A stretch of 64,000 nt of DNA, taken from Lytechinus variegatus. Its lineage: Eukaryota > Echinodermata > Echinoidea > Temnopleuroida > Toxopneustidae. Position 1 is the first letter of the stretch; every line of letters starts with the position of its first letter. Location of the stretch: assembly GCF_018143015.1 (NCBI RefSeq), contig NC_054741.1, positions 9,760,683-9,824,682 on the forward strand, read 5' to 3'. Shown one piece after another: positions 12,863-24,115 of this stretch. Position numbers and translations under genes: made by a program. The notes under the pieces are model-generated. The model did no database searches and was not told the origin of the DNA. It was given only the letters and a program-made list of their open reading frames with translations.

Positions 12863-14800
12863 CGGCATTGAGGGGGCACCAACAAAAATTTTGAGTCACC
12901 TAGTGAGCGCGCTAACCAGGTATACTGACCTAATAGTGATATGTATCTCACTGAACATATAATGCGAGCGCGAAGCGCGAGCTGAATTTTTGTACAACCC
13001 CAAACAGGGACATTTTAAGGACTATATTGTAGGAATCCATTAAGAGTATACATAATCTCACCATAGTCATCTAATGCGAGTGACAAGTGCACTCTGATGT
13101 TAGAAAAAAATTACATCTAAACACATGAGTGCACTTTTTGTCGTCATTGTAATCATGATTATCATACGCATCTTACTAATCAAATATTGCGAGCGCGAAG
13201 CGCGACCTGGAAATTTACTTAATTCAGAACTGAAGAGAGGAATTCTAAGGCTTGTTTGAAGGAATTTACGAAGACCATGTGTATTTCGCGAACCAAATGA
13301 TGCGAGCGCGAAGCACAAGCAGACAATTTTTGATATTCAGATCAGAAAAAGTTACATTTTAAGAAATGATTTTAGGAATTCATGAAGAGCAGACATATAT
13401 CAGCAATCCACTAATGCGAACGTAAGCACGGACAGGAAGTGTTTTATATTAATAATTTAAAATGGGGCAACCACTTTAAGTAGTCATGAAAGAGAAGAAT
13501 ATGTTACTACATAAAACAATTATAATTCGAAGTGCGAGGAAATATATTTGGTGTATTTCGACTTAAAAACGGGATGTTTTAGTAAAGCGAGATTATATAT
13601 CGCGTTAAACAGACAATGCGAGCGCCAAGAACAATGAAGACATGTGCCCTGAACAAAATTATGTTTCATAAAGTTGTGATTTTTTTTAAAAGTAATATAA
13701 CCTAACATAATCATAATATAACATTTTAATGAACAATTTTCTTCTTTCCCTTTCTCCCTCTTTTTCTCCTTTTCCTCATTTTTTGCCAGCCGATGGGGGG
13801 GGGCTTTGTATACGCGGTTATGTCCAAAAGGTAAATTGCCAATTCGTCTACTGCCATCCCGTCCACTCTAACCTTCATTTTGTCTAATGCCATTTCGTCT
13901 ATCAACATTTCGTCTACCACCCATTTCGTCCAGTCACCAATTCGTCCAATAGCCATTTGGTCTAATCATCAGTTCGTCTATAACCATTTCGTCTACAACC
14001 ATTATTTTCGTCTACCACCCATTTAGTATAATTACATTTAGGCTAATGCCAACTCGTCCATTAATTAAGTTCGTCCGATGTTCATTTAGTCCAATAGCCA
14101 TGTCGGCTATAATATTAGTTGGCACAATATCCAAATCGTTTACTTATCAACTCGTCCAATTTTCAGCTCGCGCTCGCACTGTTTTATTTTTTGAAGTACC
14201 TATATCCTAAATTATGCTTTCCATACTGTGTTCAGGCCGCACCTTAAACATTTTTTTTATCTTGCGCTGCGCGCTTGCATTTTTATATAATTGACATATC
14301 ATAAACAATTCGACTCGCGCTTCGTATCGATTGTTATAAATGATTTAACAATCATACATCATGTTTGTAATATCAAAAAGTTTCCTGAATATATATTATA
14401 GGCCTATTGATTAATAAAATACATAATGCCGCTCAAAGTGTTTTTTTTTTCATTTCTTGGAAGGGGAAGTCCTGTAAACACAGTCACTTCTTAGCTTTAT
14501 TTTTATAAATCAACCTAAATATATAATAATCTCATAAGCCCTCGTGCGAGTGCGAAGCGCCAGCTTAAAATTTTGAATAATTTTTTCCTGAAATATGAAG
14601 TTCTGATCAATGTTTGCGATCCTGTACAGGATGTGTATGTGACTAAAATAAAAACAAACAGGATTGTTTAATATAATGTCTGGTCTAATCGAAAAGGGAC
14701 CTGTTATAAGGACTGATTGCAGTAACCCTTGAAGACGATACATATCTTTATCAATCAAATAATGCGAGCACGATGTGCGAGCAGAATTTTTTTAATACTC
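12863..14800. repeat. Cluster of GCGAGCGCGAAGCGCGAGC palindrome repeats
   Basis: Units of about 100-230 bp begin with AATGCGAGCGCGAAGCGCGA and are followed by AT-rich sequence with GGAATT...AAGA motifs. Clear copies lie near 12961, 13186 and 13300, decayed ones near 13415, 13615, 14540 and 14762, and opposite-orientation ones near 14160, 14262 and 14310. The same palindrome recurs at 61630-62090. The block is interrupted by the minisatellite at 13845-14165. No coding sequence was recognised. Confidence 0.7.
13845..14165 (-). repeat. 15-16 bp CGTCTA-type minisatellite, left arm
   Basis: Degenerate units such as CCATTTCGTCTA, GCCAATTCGTCC and CACCCATTTCGTCC follow one another at 15-16 bp spacing. 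On the minus strand they read as RGACGAAATGGCAAT. The same unit in the opposite orientation forms the block at 14860-15955, so the pair is a large inverted structure. Confidence 0.8.
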
Positions 14801-14859
14801 AGATATAAAAAATTATAATTTAAACTAAAGTCTTGAAAGTAGTAGAATATTAATGATTG

Positions 14860-15955
14860 GACGAAATGATGATTGGCGAGCAGAAATTTTTTAATATTCT
14901 GATCTGAAACGGGATAATGTAAGCTGTAGTCAGGATAGTAGTAATCGATTTATAATTGTAGACGAAATAAATATTGGACGATTAATGATGGTTGGCCGAG
15001 ATGGTAATTGGACCTATATTAATAATAATACATAACATTAATTTATACGGCGCTTATATACGACTGGTGTTTCTAAGTGCACTGTGCTCTGTTCATGGTT
15101 TATACTTGAGTTAAAAAAAATAAATAAATAAATGAGCATGGGAAAATGACATAGCTAATACAACTACTAAAACTAAAAAATCAAAACTGGTGTGCACCTC
15201 CAATTGACCGACCCACAACTGTGAATTATTTACTAAACAGGTAGGTTTTGAGTAAGGTTTTGAATTGATTCACATACTTTGCATTATGAATGTAAGATGG
15301 TAGCTCATTCCAAAGGGAAGGGGCAATCGAAGAAAAAGCGCGGTCACCATATTTTGTAGAGGTGTTGGTGATTAAACCAAATGGCAATTAGACCAAATGA
15401 TTGTTAGACGAAATGGGTTTAGACTAAGTGACAGTGGACCAACAGCAGTTAGACCAAATGGAACATAGACGAAATGAAAGTAGACTAAGCATTAGACCAT
15501 TTGCCTTTCAGACCAGTTGGCTATTGTAAATGGCAATAGACGTAATGAAAATGGACAAGTGGCTATTGGACCAATTGGCCCCAAAATACAATCAGACCAA
15601 GTGATAATAGACGATAGCTGGCCTCTGCATTTAAATTTATTTGTTATTGTTTACATGAATGATGTGTATATCTACTTAACTACTATACAATTGTCACCTT
15701 TGTAACTTGATCATTATGTATGTTTGATTTTATATCATTGCTATAAATTTGTAATTTTGATTTATGAATGAATGCAGAAATACCTGCTTTAAAAAATGGA
15801 CATAAGACGAAGTTGCTATTGGACAAAATGGTAGCTGGACGAAATGGCAATTGGACGATGTGGATAGTGGACCAACTGATGGTAGACGAAATGACACTAG
15901 ACCATGTGGTGTGTGGACAAAATGGCAGTAGACGAAATGGCAATCTATCACTTTA
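14860..15955 (+). repeat. 15-16 bp GACGAAATGG minisatellite, right arm, interrupted
   Basis: Units such as TGGACGAAATGGCAAT and AGACCAAATGGAAC repeat at 15-16 bp spacing at about 14860-15010, 15375-15615 and 15795-15950. A dispersed repeat (15019-15375) and AT-rich sequence break the block. Short open frames here are by-products of the repeat. A few similar units recur at 23985-24065. Confidence 0.75.
15019..15375. repeat. Dispersed repeat inserted in the minisatellite
   Basis: The segment starts with TTAATAATAATACATAACAT and TTTATACGGCGCTTATATAC, and ends in AGTAAGGTTTTGAATTGATT ... GTAGCTCATTCCAAAGGGAA ... GAAAAAGCGCGGTCACC. I recall this arrangement from dispersed repeats of marine invertebrate genomes. 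No reading frame is intact. It splits the minisatellite on either side, so it probably inserted into it. The family name is not known to me. Confidence 0.5.
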
Positions 15956-18022
15956 ATGGGTGATGACAGTTAAATGACTATCACGATTTTGTTTAATGGC
16001 TATTTTTATGATGGTTTTATGATGAATTTACTGAGGTAATATTAATATGCAGCGAGTGAAGCAAGCAAGCAAATTTTCAGTAATTGGAAGACAGCGTGGT
16101 GTAAAAAAACGTATTTCAGGTGGTGTGTAATCATCACCTCAAGGGCTATACGTACAAGGGGGTATATATTATGACCATAAAGCATTATATCTCTTTAAAT
16201 AATGTGCACATATTAATACAGAGGAAAATAAGGGTAACTTATCAGTAACAAAAATTTCAGACAAAAAGGAACGAAATAAAATGTTCACTGATTAAGTGAT
16301 TAGTGGACAGTGGTGAGAGGAGAAGGAGTTAATGGGGAATAAACGGGGTACCATAATAAGCCATCACAGGCCACAATACAAAAAAAAGTCTAAAAAAATA
16401 GCAAAATGATGCAAATTTGAAAAACATTGCAGATTTTTTTGATAATCTTAATTAGATTTATATCTAGAGATGATGCAACATTAAAAATTTTGAACGAAAT
16501 TCATATTTGAAATACTATTTAAATTTAAGTCTCGTGTAACAATTATTATACCAATGAATAAAACTGTCAAGATAATATAATATTCATGTTCTCATAGTGT
16601 TTCATTAACGGCATTAGTTAGGCATTATGGGCTTGTTTATGAGGCTAAAGCTACAAGATGCAAAGGCGGATCCAGCGGGGGCAGGGCACAAAAACACAAC
16701 CTATAATTATACACGTAAGCTCCCGAAGGGAGTGGCCAAGGGGCGAAGCGCCCCGCGTGCAAACAAGAAAAAAGGGAAAGAAAGAAAGGAAGCATCAAAG
16801 AACTATATAGTGTATAGCGTATAGAGTCACGTGATAAAAGATAAAAAAAGATAAAACACACAATTTCTACTCAAGGGGGGGGGGGGGCTGAAGCATAGTC
16901 TAGTGATAATGTTCAAACTTTCTTCTAAAATTTGTGATAATATAGTTCGAGTGCGTTCAGTGTTGATATAGATTAGAAATAAAAGAAGATGAAACTCGCT
17001 ATGGATTTTTGGCAATTTATGAATAAAGAAATTTCCCAAAGTAATGATATGCGAACTTCATGGCCTATTTTTGCATGTAATAACTCCTGTTTCAGCTGGT
17101 ATTGTGTCTGTTGTTTTAAATAGGGAGCCTTTGCATAAATTCCAAAAGTAATTTAGCTGAGATGAAACCTCTGGCTCTGGCAAATGGACTAAAGCCGTCT
17201 ACTATAGTGTAAAATAAGGTATCTGTATAGTGGTATTGGGTTTTTTAAGCTGGAATGATTTTACCCAGCAAAACACACAGAGCGCGGATACTGGGGGCAT
17301 TATTTTTCCTCAGATGGAAACATGCATTTTTATGTCACAAGTTGTTTTACTGATAGAGAATTCAAAACTACAGTCGTGCATGGCGGGTGGAAAACGGGGT
17401 AGGGCCTATAAAGGAATTGGGGAAACAAACGGGAAAGCTGCGGGAATGGCAATATGAAATCCATTACCAAGCAGACCTCGGGAACCAGGAAAAAATCTTT
17501 ATGTATAAAGCGAAAATACGTCTTGTCTGTTTTTTTCATTCTTCATTCGAGAAAAAAAGAGAAAAAAAATACCCCCTCTTTCTCTTTTCTCTCCCTTCCA
17601 TTTCCCCCTCCCCTTTTCTCCTTTTTTTTCGTTTTGGGACGTTGTTGGGGCATCCCCTCCGGCTTCAACCCCCCCCCCCCCATGCACACACGTAATAGGG
17701 TCTGCACTCACAGGCGCCGCCCGTTTTGACGAGGCCGTCGCGGCCGGGGATGGTGAGCAATGAATGAAAATTTTAATACCCCCGAAATAACCTCATCGAT
17801 TGATGATGACGAGATTGCCGCTTGGCGTTGCCATTCACTACGTAACTAAGCGACCACGGGTCTATTGTGATAAGTCACTAGTGCGAAACACACGTGTGTG
17901 ATGTGTGTATTCTCGCAAAACACAAAATAGTGCTGTCAGTTAGCAACAAGACGCCACGAAGCACGGTTACGTTAGATCGTTCTCTAAATTTTCAAACTCA
18001 TTGATTACTTCAACTCGCCAAA
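15956..18022. other. Intergenic stretch upstream of plus-strand CFAP20 copy
   Basis: No coding region was recognised. A fragment at about 16664-16760 (GGCGGATCCAGCGGGGG, then GGGGCGAAGCGCCCCGCG) resembles the end of the 60662-62330 element. G/C runs lie near 16876 and 17669, and a T/C-rich run spans about 17570-17635. The last 300 bases are richer in CpG (for example GACGAGGCCGTCGCGGCCGG near 17729) and likely hold the CFAP20 promoter; no start site can be placed. Confidence 0.5.
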
Positions 18023-21000
18023 ATGTTCAAAAATACATTCCAGAGTGGATTTTTGTCCATATTATACAGCATAGGCAGTAAACCGTTGCAGATATGGGAT
18101 AAAAAGGTGAGTTTGGATGTTCCAAATTAAAAATTGTAAGGTGTTTTTATTCAGCAGCAAATGATTTTGCAGACCATATTTTCTGTGCATAACAACGCCC
18201 GGGGTAGCGGGGTGGCTTCTGTCAGAACCATGGTCTCTTCAGAAGCTTGCCAAAATGGGCAGACTCAAAAGATTTTAACTTTTAGAGATTAAGACATGCA
18301 GCTGATTTATCTTGTTACTGTTAGAAATAATAAAGGTATGCCTATCCTAATCCTATGCAGATTTTTTTTTTAACAGGACTTGGTCTTGGTTCGTATTCTC
18401 TTGATTTCCTTGAGTCGGAATCAGACCTTAAGTGGAGTAAGGAACAGGAAGATGAGAACCACATGAAAATAGAATTGAAGATAAGAAAGTTGAAATCAGA
18501 AAGTTAAACTTGTCTAGGCCTACTACCCAGCAGCTACCATACAGTTCTCACAAATTTAGAGCAAATTTTATTTTTTGTGTGTGTGTGACTTTATTTTTAT
18601 TTTATTCATTTTTTTAGGTGAGGAATGGCCATATCAAAAGAATCACAGACAATGACATCCAGTCACTTGTACTGGAAATTGTAGGAACAAATGTCAGGTA
18701 AGTTTTTTTTTGTTCTATTTTCAATTTTGAAATGTCAGGATTAATCTACTTTTATTTTCAATTTTGACTCGTATGAATTGTTTCCAGTGTTATTTCTCTG
18801 TTTAGATCTAGACCCAATTCATAATCAACTTGCTTCACATGTTTCTAATCTATATTTTACAGTTCATTTTTATTTCTTTGTATCCTCTCTCTGCACTTTA
18901 TGACTTACAATCTTCTATTATTATTGTCATTGTTATTATCATTATTATAAATTATCATCATTGACATCACCACTATCCTTACAATCATTTTTAAGACTTT
19001 GTTGTTGAAGATTCTGCCGTAGTTGCTAAAATATTAAAGATGTTATCTTAATTTTTTTTTGTGACTGTTATCAAATGAGTGATTGTTACTGTCATTATTA
19101 TCATCATCATTGTCATCTATGTTAAATCTACTGTTCTATCTTTCTAGTGGTTGATACAATTTTTTATGTTTTTGGTCTTCAGGAATCGGTAGTACAAATC
19201 ATTGTAAGATCATTGTAAGAGAGATATTTAAAGCATTAAAGAAATGGAGACCCCTAGATGTTTTTGTGCAATTCTCTGTTGGTTGAAAATGCTTACCTGG
19301 TAACTCCATATTACAAAATCTCTCATTTGCCCACAGCACAACTTTGATTGAATGTCCATCTGATGCAAAAAAGACCCTTGGTATCAAGCTCCCATTTTTA
19401 GTCATGATCATCAAGAATCTCAAGAAGTACTTCACATTTGAGGTTCAGGTGCTAGACGATAAGAACGTCAGGAGACGTTTCAGGGCGAGCAACTACCAGA
19501 GTACGACACGTGTCAAGCCTTTCATCTGCACAATGCCCATGAGACTAGATGACGGCTGGAATCAAATTCAGGTAGTTATTTATCTCTCACTTTGTATTTC
19601 ATGGAAGAACTTTGGTTTTAGAGGGGGTTGTTTTCTGAACAAGAGGGCCAGTGTTTGTCTTCTTTCTTTTTTTTTACACTGGTTTGGGCTTGGGGGATGT
19701 TATCCTCTAAAAATAATTGACAAAATTTAATTTTCTTTTTCAGTAAATTATTTTTCCAAAAGCTTAACTTTCATTGGAGTTTCTTTGATTTCTGGAATGA
19801 AATACATGTATGTGATTGGTACTTCCTGCTTAGGGGAATGGGTAGAGAAGCCTAAGGCTCATTCTACTAGTCATAACAAAGATGTATTAAAGTGGAATCT
19901 CCTTGTTATGATATGAATTATCCTCCCATATTTAACAATGTTTTGACATTTCAATGACTGAATTTGATTGTGTTATGTACTTTCTTGGTGTGTTTTAATG
20001 TTTTTAGACTACTATTGTGCAGTATCTTTGAAATTGACAAATGATCAGAATTGTCTTTGATTACATATTCTTTGCTGAATTAGCTCTTTGGCTCTTCGTA
20101 TAATTCCTTATGAAACCTGTACCGGTACTCCAATTCTTCTTTGGGGGGGGGGGGGGGGAGCTGGGGCAAAAGGGCCTTACACATTGAAGGCAACTTTGCT
20201 ACTGTGGTAATTACATGGAAATCATGACTAGTTGTCTTTTGATCATTATCATTTTTGTGGTGTAGTGGTTCAGACTCTCACCTTGTAATCAGAGGGTTGT
20301 GTGTGTTTGAATCCCATCCAGCCTACATGTAGTGCTCTTTGACAAGGCATCAATCCACATTTTACCACTCTCCACCCAGTTGATAAATGAGTTTTGGAAC
20401 TATTATTGGAATGCTCCCCAGTGAGTGGAGAAAGACATGAATTGTGTGTATGCATGCCAATACAGTAGTAAGCACCATAAAATTTTATTATTATTTTTTA
20501 TAACATTAATGGAGAGATTGGTTGCATATGTTTAACATATTAAAATATTTTATTTCTGAACAACAGAGCATGTTGACATAGGGTCTACTTTCAAGCACTT
20601 TATAATCCATAAATTTCATTTTGTTTATATCAAACAGTTCAACTTGTCAGATTTCACAAGGAGAGCATATGGAACGAACTACATTGAGACCATTAGAGTA
20701 AATGTAAGTAATAGCCTTAACTGGATTATCATTTGTATTACAAGATAACCATAAGAATGAAATGTCACTTGACTTATGATTTAAAAATCAACACCTTTGT
20801 TTAGTCAAATCTTGTCATTGTGGACCAATTCAGATGTACACAGAACTTTCCAATTTTTCAATAGAAAACAATTGTTTTTCTTTAAAATTATCATTATTTG
20901 AAGGAAAAACCCTGGATATACCATTAGACTACATGAATGATAATTAAAATTATTCAAACATTTTCAGTAGGCCTACTAATTTGATATTTTTCATTATATT

Positions 21001-21330
21001 GCCGAATTAGATATCGTATTGATTAGCTGAACTTTAACGGCTCTTATTCAGGATTGGAGGATTATTCATTTAAAAAATGCCTCTTAAAGATGTATCTCTA
21101 ATTATTATAGTTAATATGTGCAGGCTATTTAAATGACATTCTTATTTTTTTCTTCAGTAAGATACCTAGTTAACTAATTGCCTGGCACATTTTGTTTTTC
21201 TCCCCAGATCCATGCCAACTGTCGTATCCGAAGAGTATACTTCTCTGATAGACTGTACTCAGAAGACGAATTGCCTGCTGAATTCAAACTCTATTTGCCC
21301 ATTCAAAAGGGTATGGCAACCAAGAATTAG
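18023..21330 (+). CDS. CFAP20: CFAP20 paralogue A, complete, five coding exons
   Basis: Exons are 18023-18106, 18618-18697, 19337-19571, 20638-20703 and 21208-21330, all with AG/GT borders and matching phases; together they encode 195 residues. The protein starts [20 protein letters not shown] and contains [39 protein letters not shown] and [19 protein letters not shown], almost identical to human CFAP20 (193 residues). CFAP20 is a conserved protein of the inner junction between A and B tubules of ciliary doublets and also acts at the centriole and nucleus. Relative to the minus-strand copy it has an extra intron (18698-19336) within a serine codon. Its product diverges at [14 protein letters not shown] and the tail [10 protein letters not shown] possible poly(A) signal AATAAA lies at 21986. 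The protein looks intact; expression cannot be judged. Confidence 0.95.
20256..20504 (+). mobile_element. tRNA-derived SINE in CFAP20 A intron 3
   Basis: The head reads TGTGGTGTAGTGGTTCAGAC, an A-box-like start, followed about 40 bases on by GTTTGAATCCCATCC, a B box. It ends in an AT-rich tail near TTTTATTATTATTTTTTATA. It is a tRNA-derived SINE sharing the tRNA-like head layout of the copies at 12455 and 48613 but with a different body, so it may be another subfamily. Confidence 0.7.
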
Positions 21331-24115
21331 CAGAGAACCTTGAACATACAAAAGACTTGCAATACCAAATCAAATTTGTTTTGGACAATGTACAAGAACA
21401 TTACAATGTCGCTGGAAGACATTTTGTGCTTCACGCAAACTCATGGTGCGCCTTCTTCTCACTTTAGAGGAGAAAATTGTTTTATGAAATTATCTTCTTG
21501 ATATTACTATGAATGGGAAATTTTGAAATGGGAAAATGTTTTTGTGCAATTTGACTCAGAAAGGCTTTAGATATCGGAGTCCTAGGCAAATACCAAAAGA
21601 AGTAAATGAATTCAGTCAAGAATTTCTGATTTATAAGTATGTGCCAAGGAGAATGTGCTTCAGCAAATGGATGTATGTCTTGGATTCATGTAATAACCAA
21701 TGGAAACCTTATGAATGGTTATAACTCAATTTGGAGAGAAAAATCATTCTTATGTTTAATGTGAAAATTAAAACATGTTCTATACTACTTTTCAAATGTC
21801 TAAAAATCATTAAGTAGAATTGAATTGTTATTAATTCCTCAAAAATATAAAAGTAAATTCACTCTATAGTAGAATGACATCACAGCAATTCTACAATTGA
21901 CTATGACTTCAGCCAATTTGGCGATTGCTCTGAACTTCTAATAACAAATCTGACATTTGTTTTCAATTATATATTCTGAACCTTAAATAAAAAAAATCTG
22001 TTTATATTATTATAACAAAATATGCAATACATGTCCTTCTATTATTGGGGCGTAGATGAATTATAAGGTGTAACCGAAAGTTAGTGAAACTGTTAATTGA
22101 ACACGTTCACTTATGGAAAGTTTTTAAACCTTGTTAGAAAATCATCAAGAAAACGATATTATTGCACATGGCATTGGAATCAAGTTAACAGTATTTTACA
22201 GACCGAAGTAGAAGAATTGTTTTGGAAAATTTTTGTCTTAATTAAATTTTTGATTGACAAGCAAATGCGTTGACCTTATATTACCGAATGACCTGTATTT
22301 GCTTTGATACAGTTTTATGTTCAAGATGTTGAAAATGTTTGTGGTGTATTTATTTATGCTGCATTGCCAAATTGTGGGTTAGGCATTTATTCTTAGTAAT
22401 GAACACTGATTCATATATAATTGTGTGTGAGACACAACTTGTATGTCAAATTTAATTGATTTAAGATTTTTTTTTTCATTTTCAATTTTTTTTCTTTTAT
22501 TTTAGTGGTTGTTTTAACTGAAATTTTCATGTTGAGGTAGATACCTCACTTGTATATAATATATTAATACAGTGTAAATATATCTTTCATTTAAATTTTA
22601 AGTATGGAATGGCATGTTATGAGTCCATGCTGATATTGACTTAAAGTTGCATGTTTCTCTTGTTATGCATTGTTACAATTCATGTTCAAATATATTTATT
22701 TAAGATTCACTTAACACATGGTCTCCTTCTTGTATTCCATTTATTACTGCCCGGGCAACTGAACCTTGTATCTCAAAAAGCCATGGCCCTTATTCTGAAG
22801 TCCAGTTCAACTTAATGTGCCATGGTTTAGCTCTGTTATAAAATTATGGGAAACCAAAATGTCAAAATTTTGTTAACATTTTATGTCTTCCTCTTGCTTT
22901 ATTGGGGTCCAAAACTATTTAAGATATTGATCTCCAGACATTTATGAATAATTTGAGTATCATATTAGCTGACAAATTGAACCTGTACTTTGAGGATTGG
23001 CTTCACATAATGATACCACAACTTTAGACCAGATTTTAAATTGAACCCTTGGGAGTTTGGGAGAGTGAGTAAACAAATCATGTATATACTATCTAATTGG
23101 AAAGTCCATCTTTAACATGGCAAAATACAGGAAATCATGAGATGTTGTCTTTTGTTAACACAAAAAAGTGATAGCCCCCAAAAAAAAAAGAGAGAGAGAG
23201 AGAGAGACGCAGGGCCTTGTCAATCCAGTGGCGTCTGTTTTAAAAAAATAGGCGTTGATTAAAAAGAGTGAATGATAAAGATTGGAAAATTAGGTAAACA
23301 AATAAGGAAAGTAAAACTTGAAAAGAGAGGGAGAGTATGAAGCATAAATTAGTTGAAGGATTGGAAGGAAACGTGATTGATAGAGAAAGGGCATAAACAG
23401 TGGAATTAGGAGATTGAGAAAGAGAGAGTGAATGAAATCGATGTGAACGTGTGGAGGAATATATTATGTGGAATGTGAGAGTAATGAAAGTAAAAGTAAA
23501 TGAAGTAAAGGAAATAAGAGAATTGAAATAAAAGATATGAGAACGGGAAGAACAAGGTATGAAACTTGATCTGGAATAAAGGAAAGAAGTGTTAAAAAGA
23601 GAGTGTGTGTGTGAAACAAACTAGTTAAAGATAAACTTAAAGATATATGCTCGATAAAAAGGGAGACACATTAAATGAATTGATATGGATGACAACAGTA
23701 AATCATGAATGAGTGTGGGGTAAGAAAAGTTGGTACTTTTTGCCACTAATATTTTTACCCCCAAAAAAAGGAAGAAGAAGAAAAAAAAACCAATGTCTAT
23801 GTTTTTTGCTCCAACCCCGCCCCCCCCCCCTCCCTCCACTCAGAAGAAAAGGATGAAAAACATTTTTTTAATGCAAATAGTAAAATATTTTAAACGGTGT
23901 CATCCATACCACATGGTAAATAAACCAAGAGTAATTGGATCATTTGGTTATTTGAGGAAATTAGCTTAGAGAAAATGAAAAAAAGACCAATTGCAGTTAG
24001 ACCACTACAAGGACAAATTGATTGGTGGACCAAATGGTTACTGTGCAAAATGGTATCAGACCAAATTCATTTGTGAGTACTTGAGATTCTTGGTCATGAC
24101 TGACATACAGATATA
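21331..24115. other. 3' region of CFAP20 A and purine-rich intergenic DNA
   Basis: The first roughly 650 bases are probably 3' untranslated sequence, with AATAAA at 21986. From 23190 to about 23620 the plus strand is strongly purine-rich, beginning with a GA dinucleotide run. A C run lies at 23819. Units of the GACGAAATGG-type minisatellite appear at 23985-24065. No other gene was recognised. Confidence 0.55.

Noticed and set aside
13726-13956. Minus-strand frame with repeated DEM words
   Set aside because: It is the translation of the 15-16 bp minisatellite, not a repeat protein.
17387-17729. Open frames of about 90-100 codons
   Set aside because: They run through A-rich, C-run and T/C-rich low-complexity DNA, which gives Lys-, Pro- and Phe-rich nonsense.
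20256-20330. tRNA gene
   Set aside because: A and B boxes are present but the cloverleaf is not maintained and a SINE body follows.
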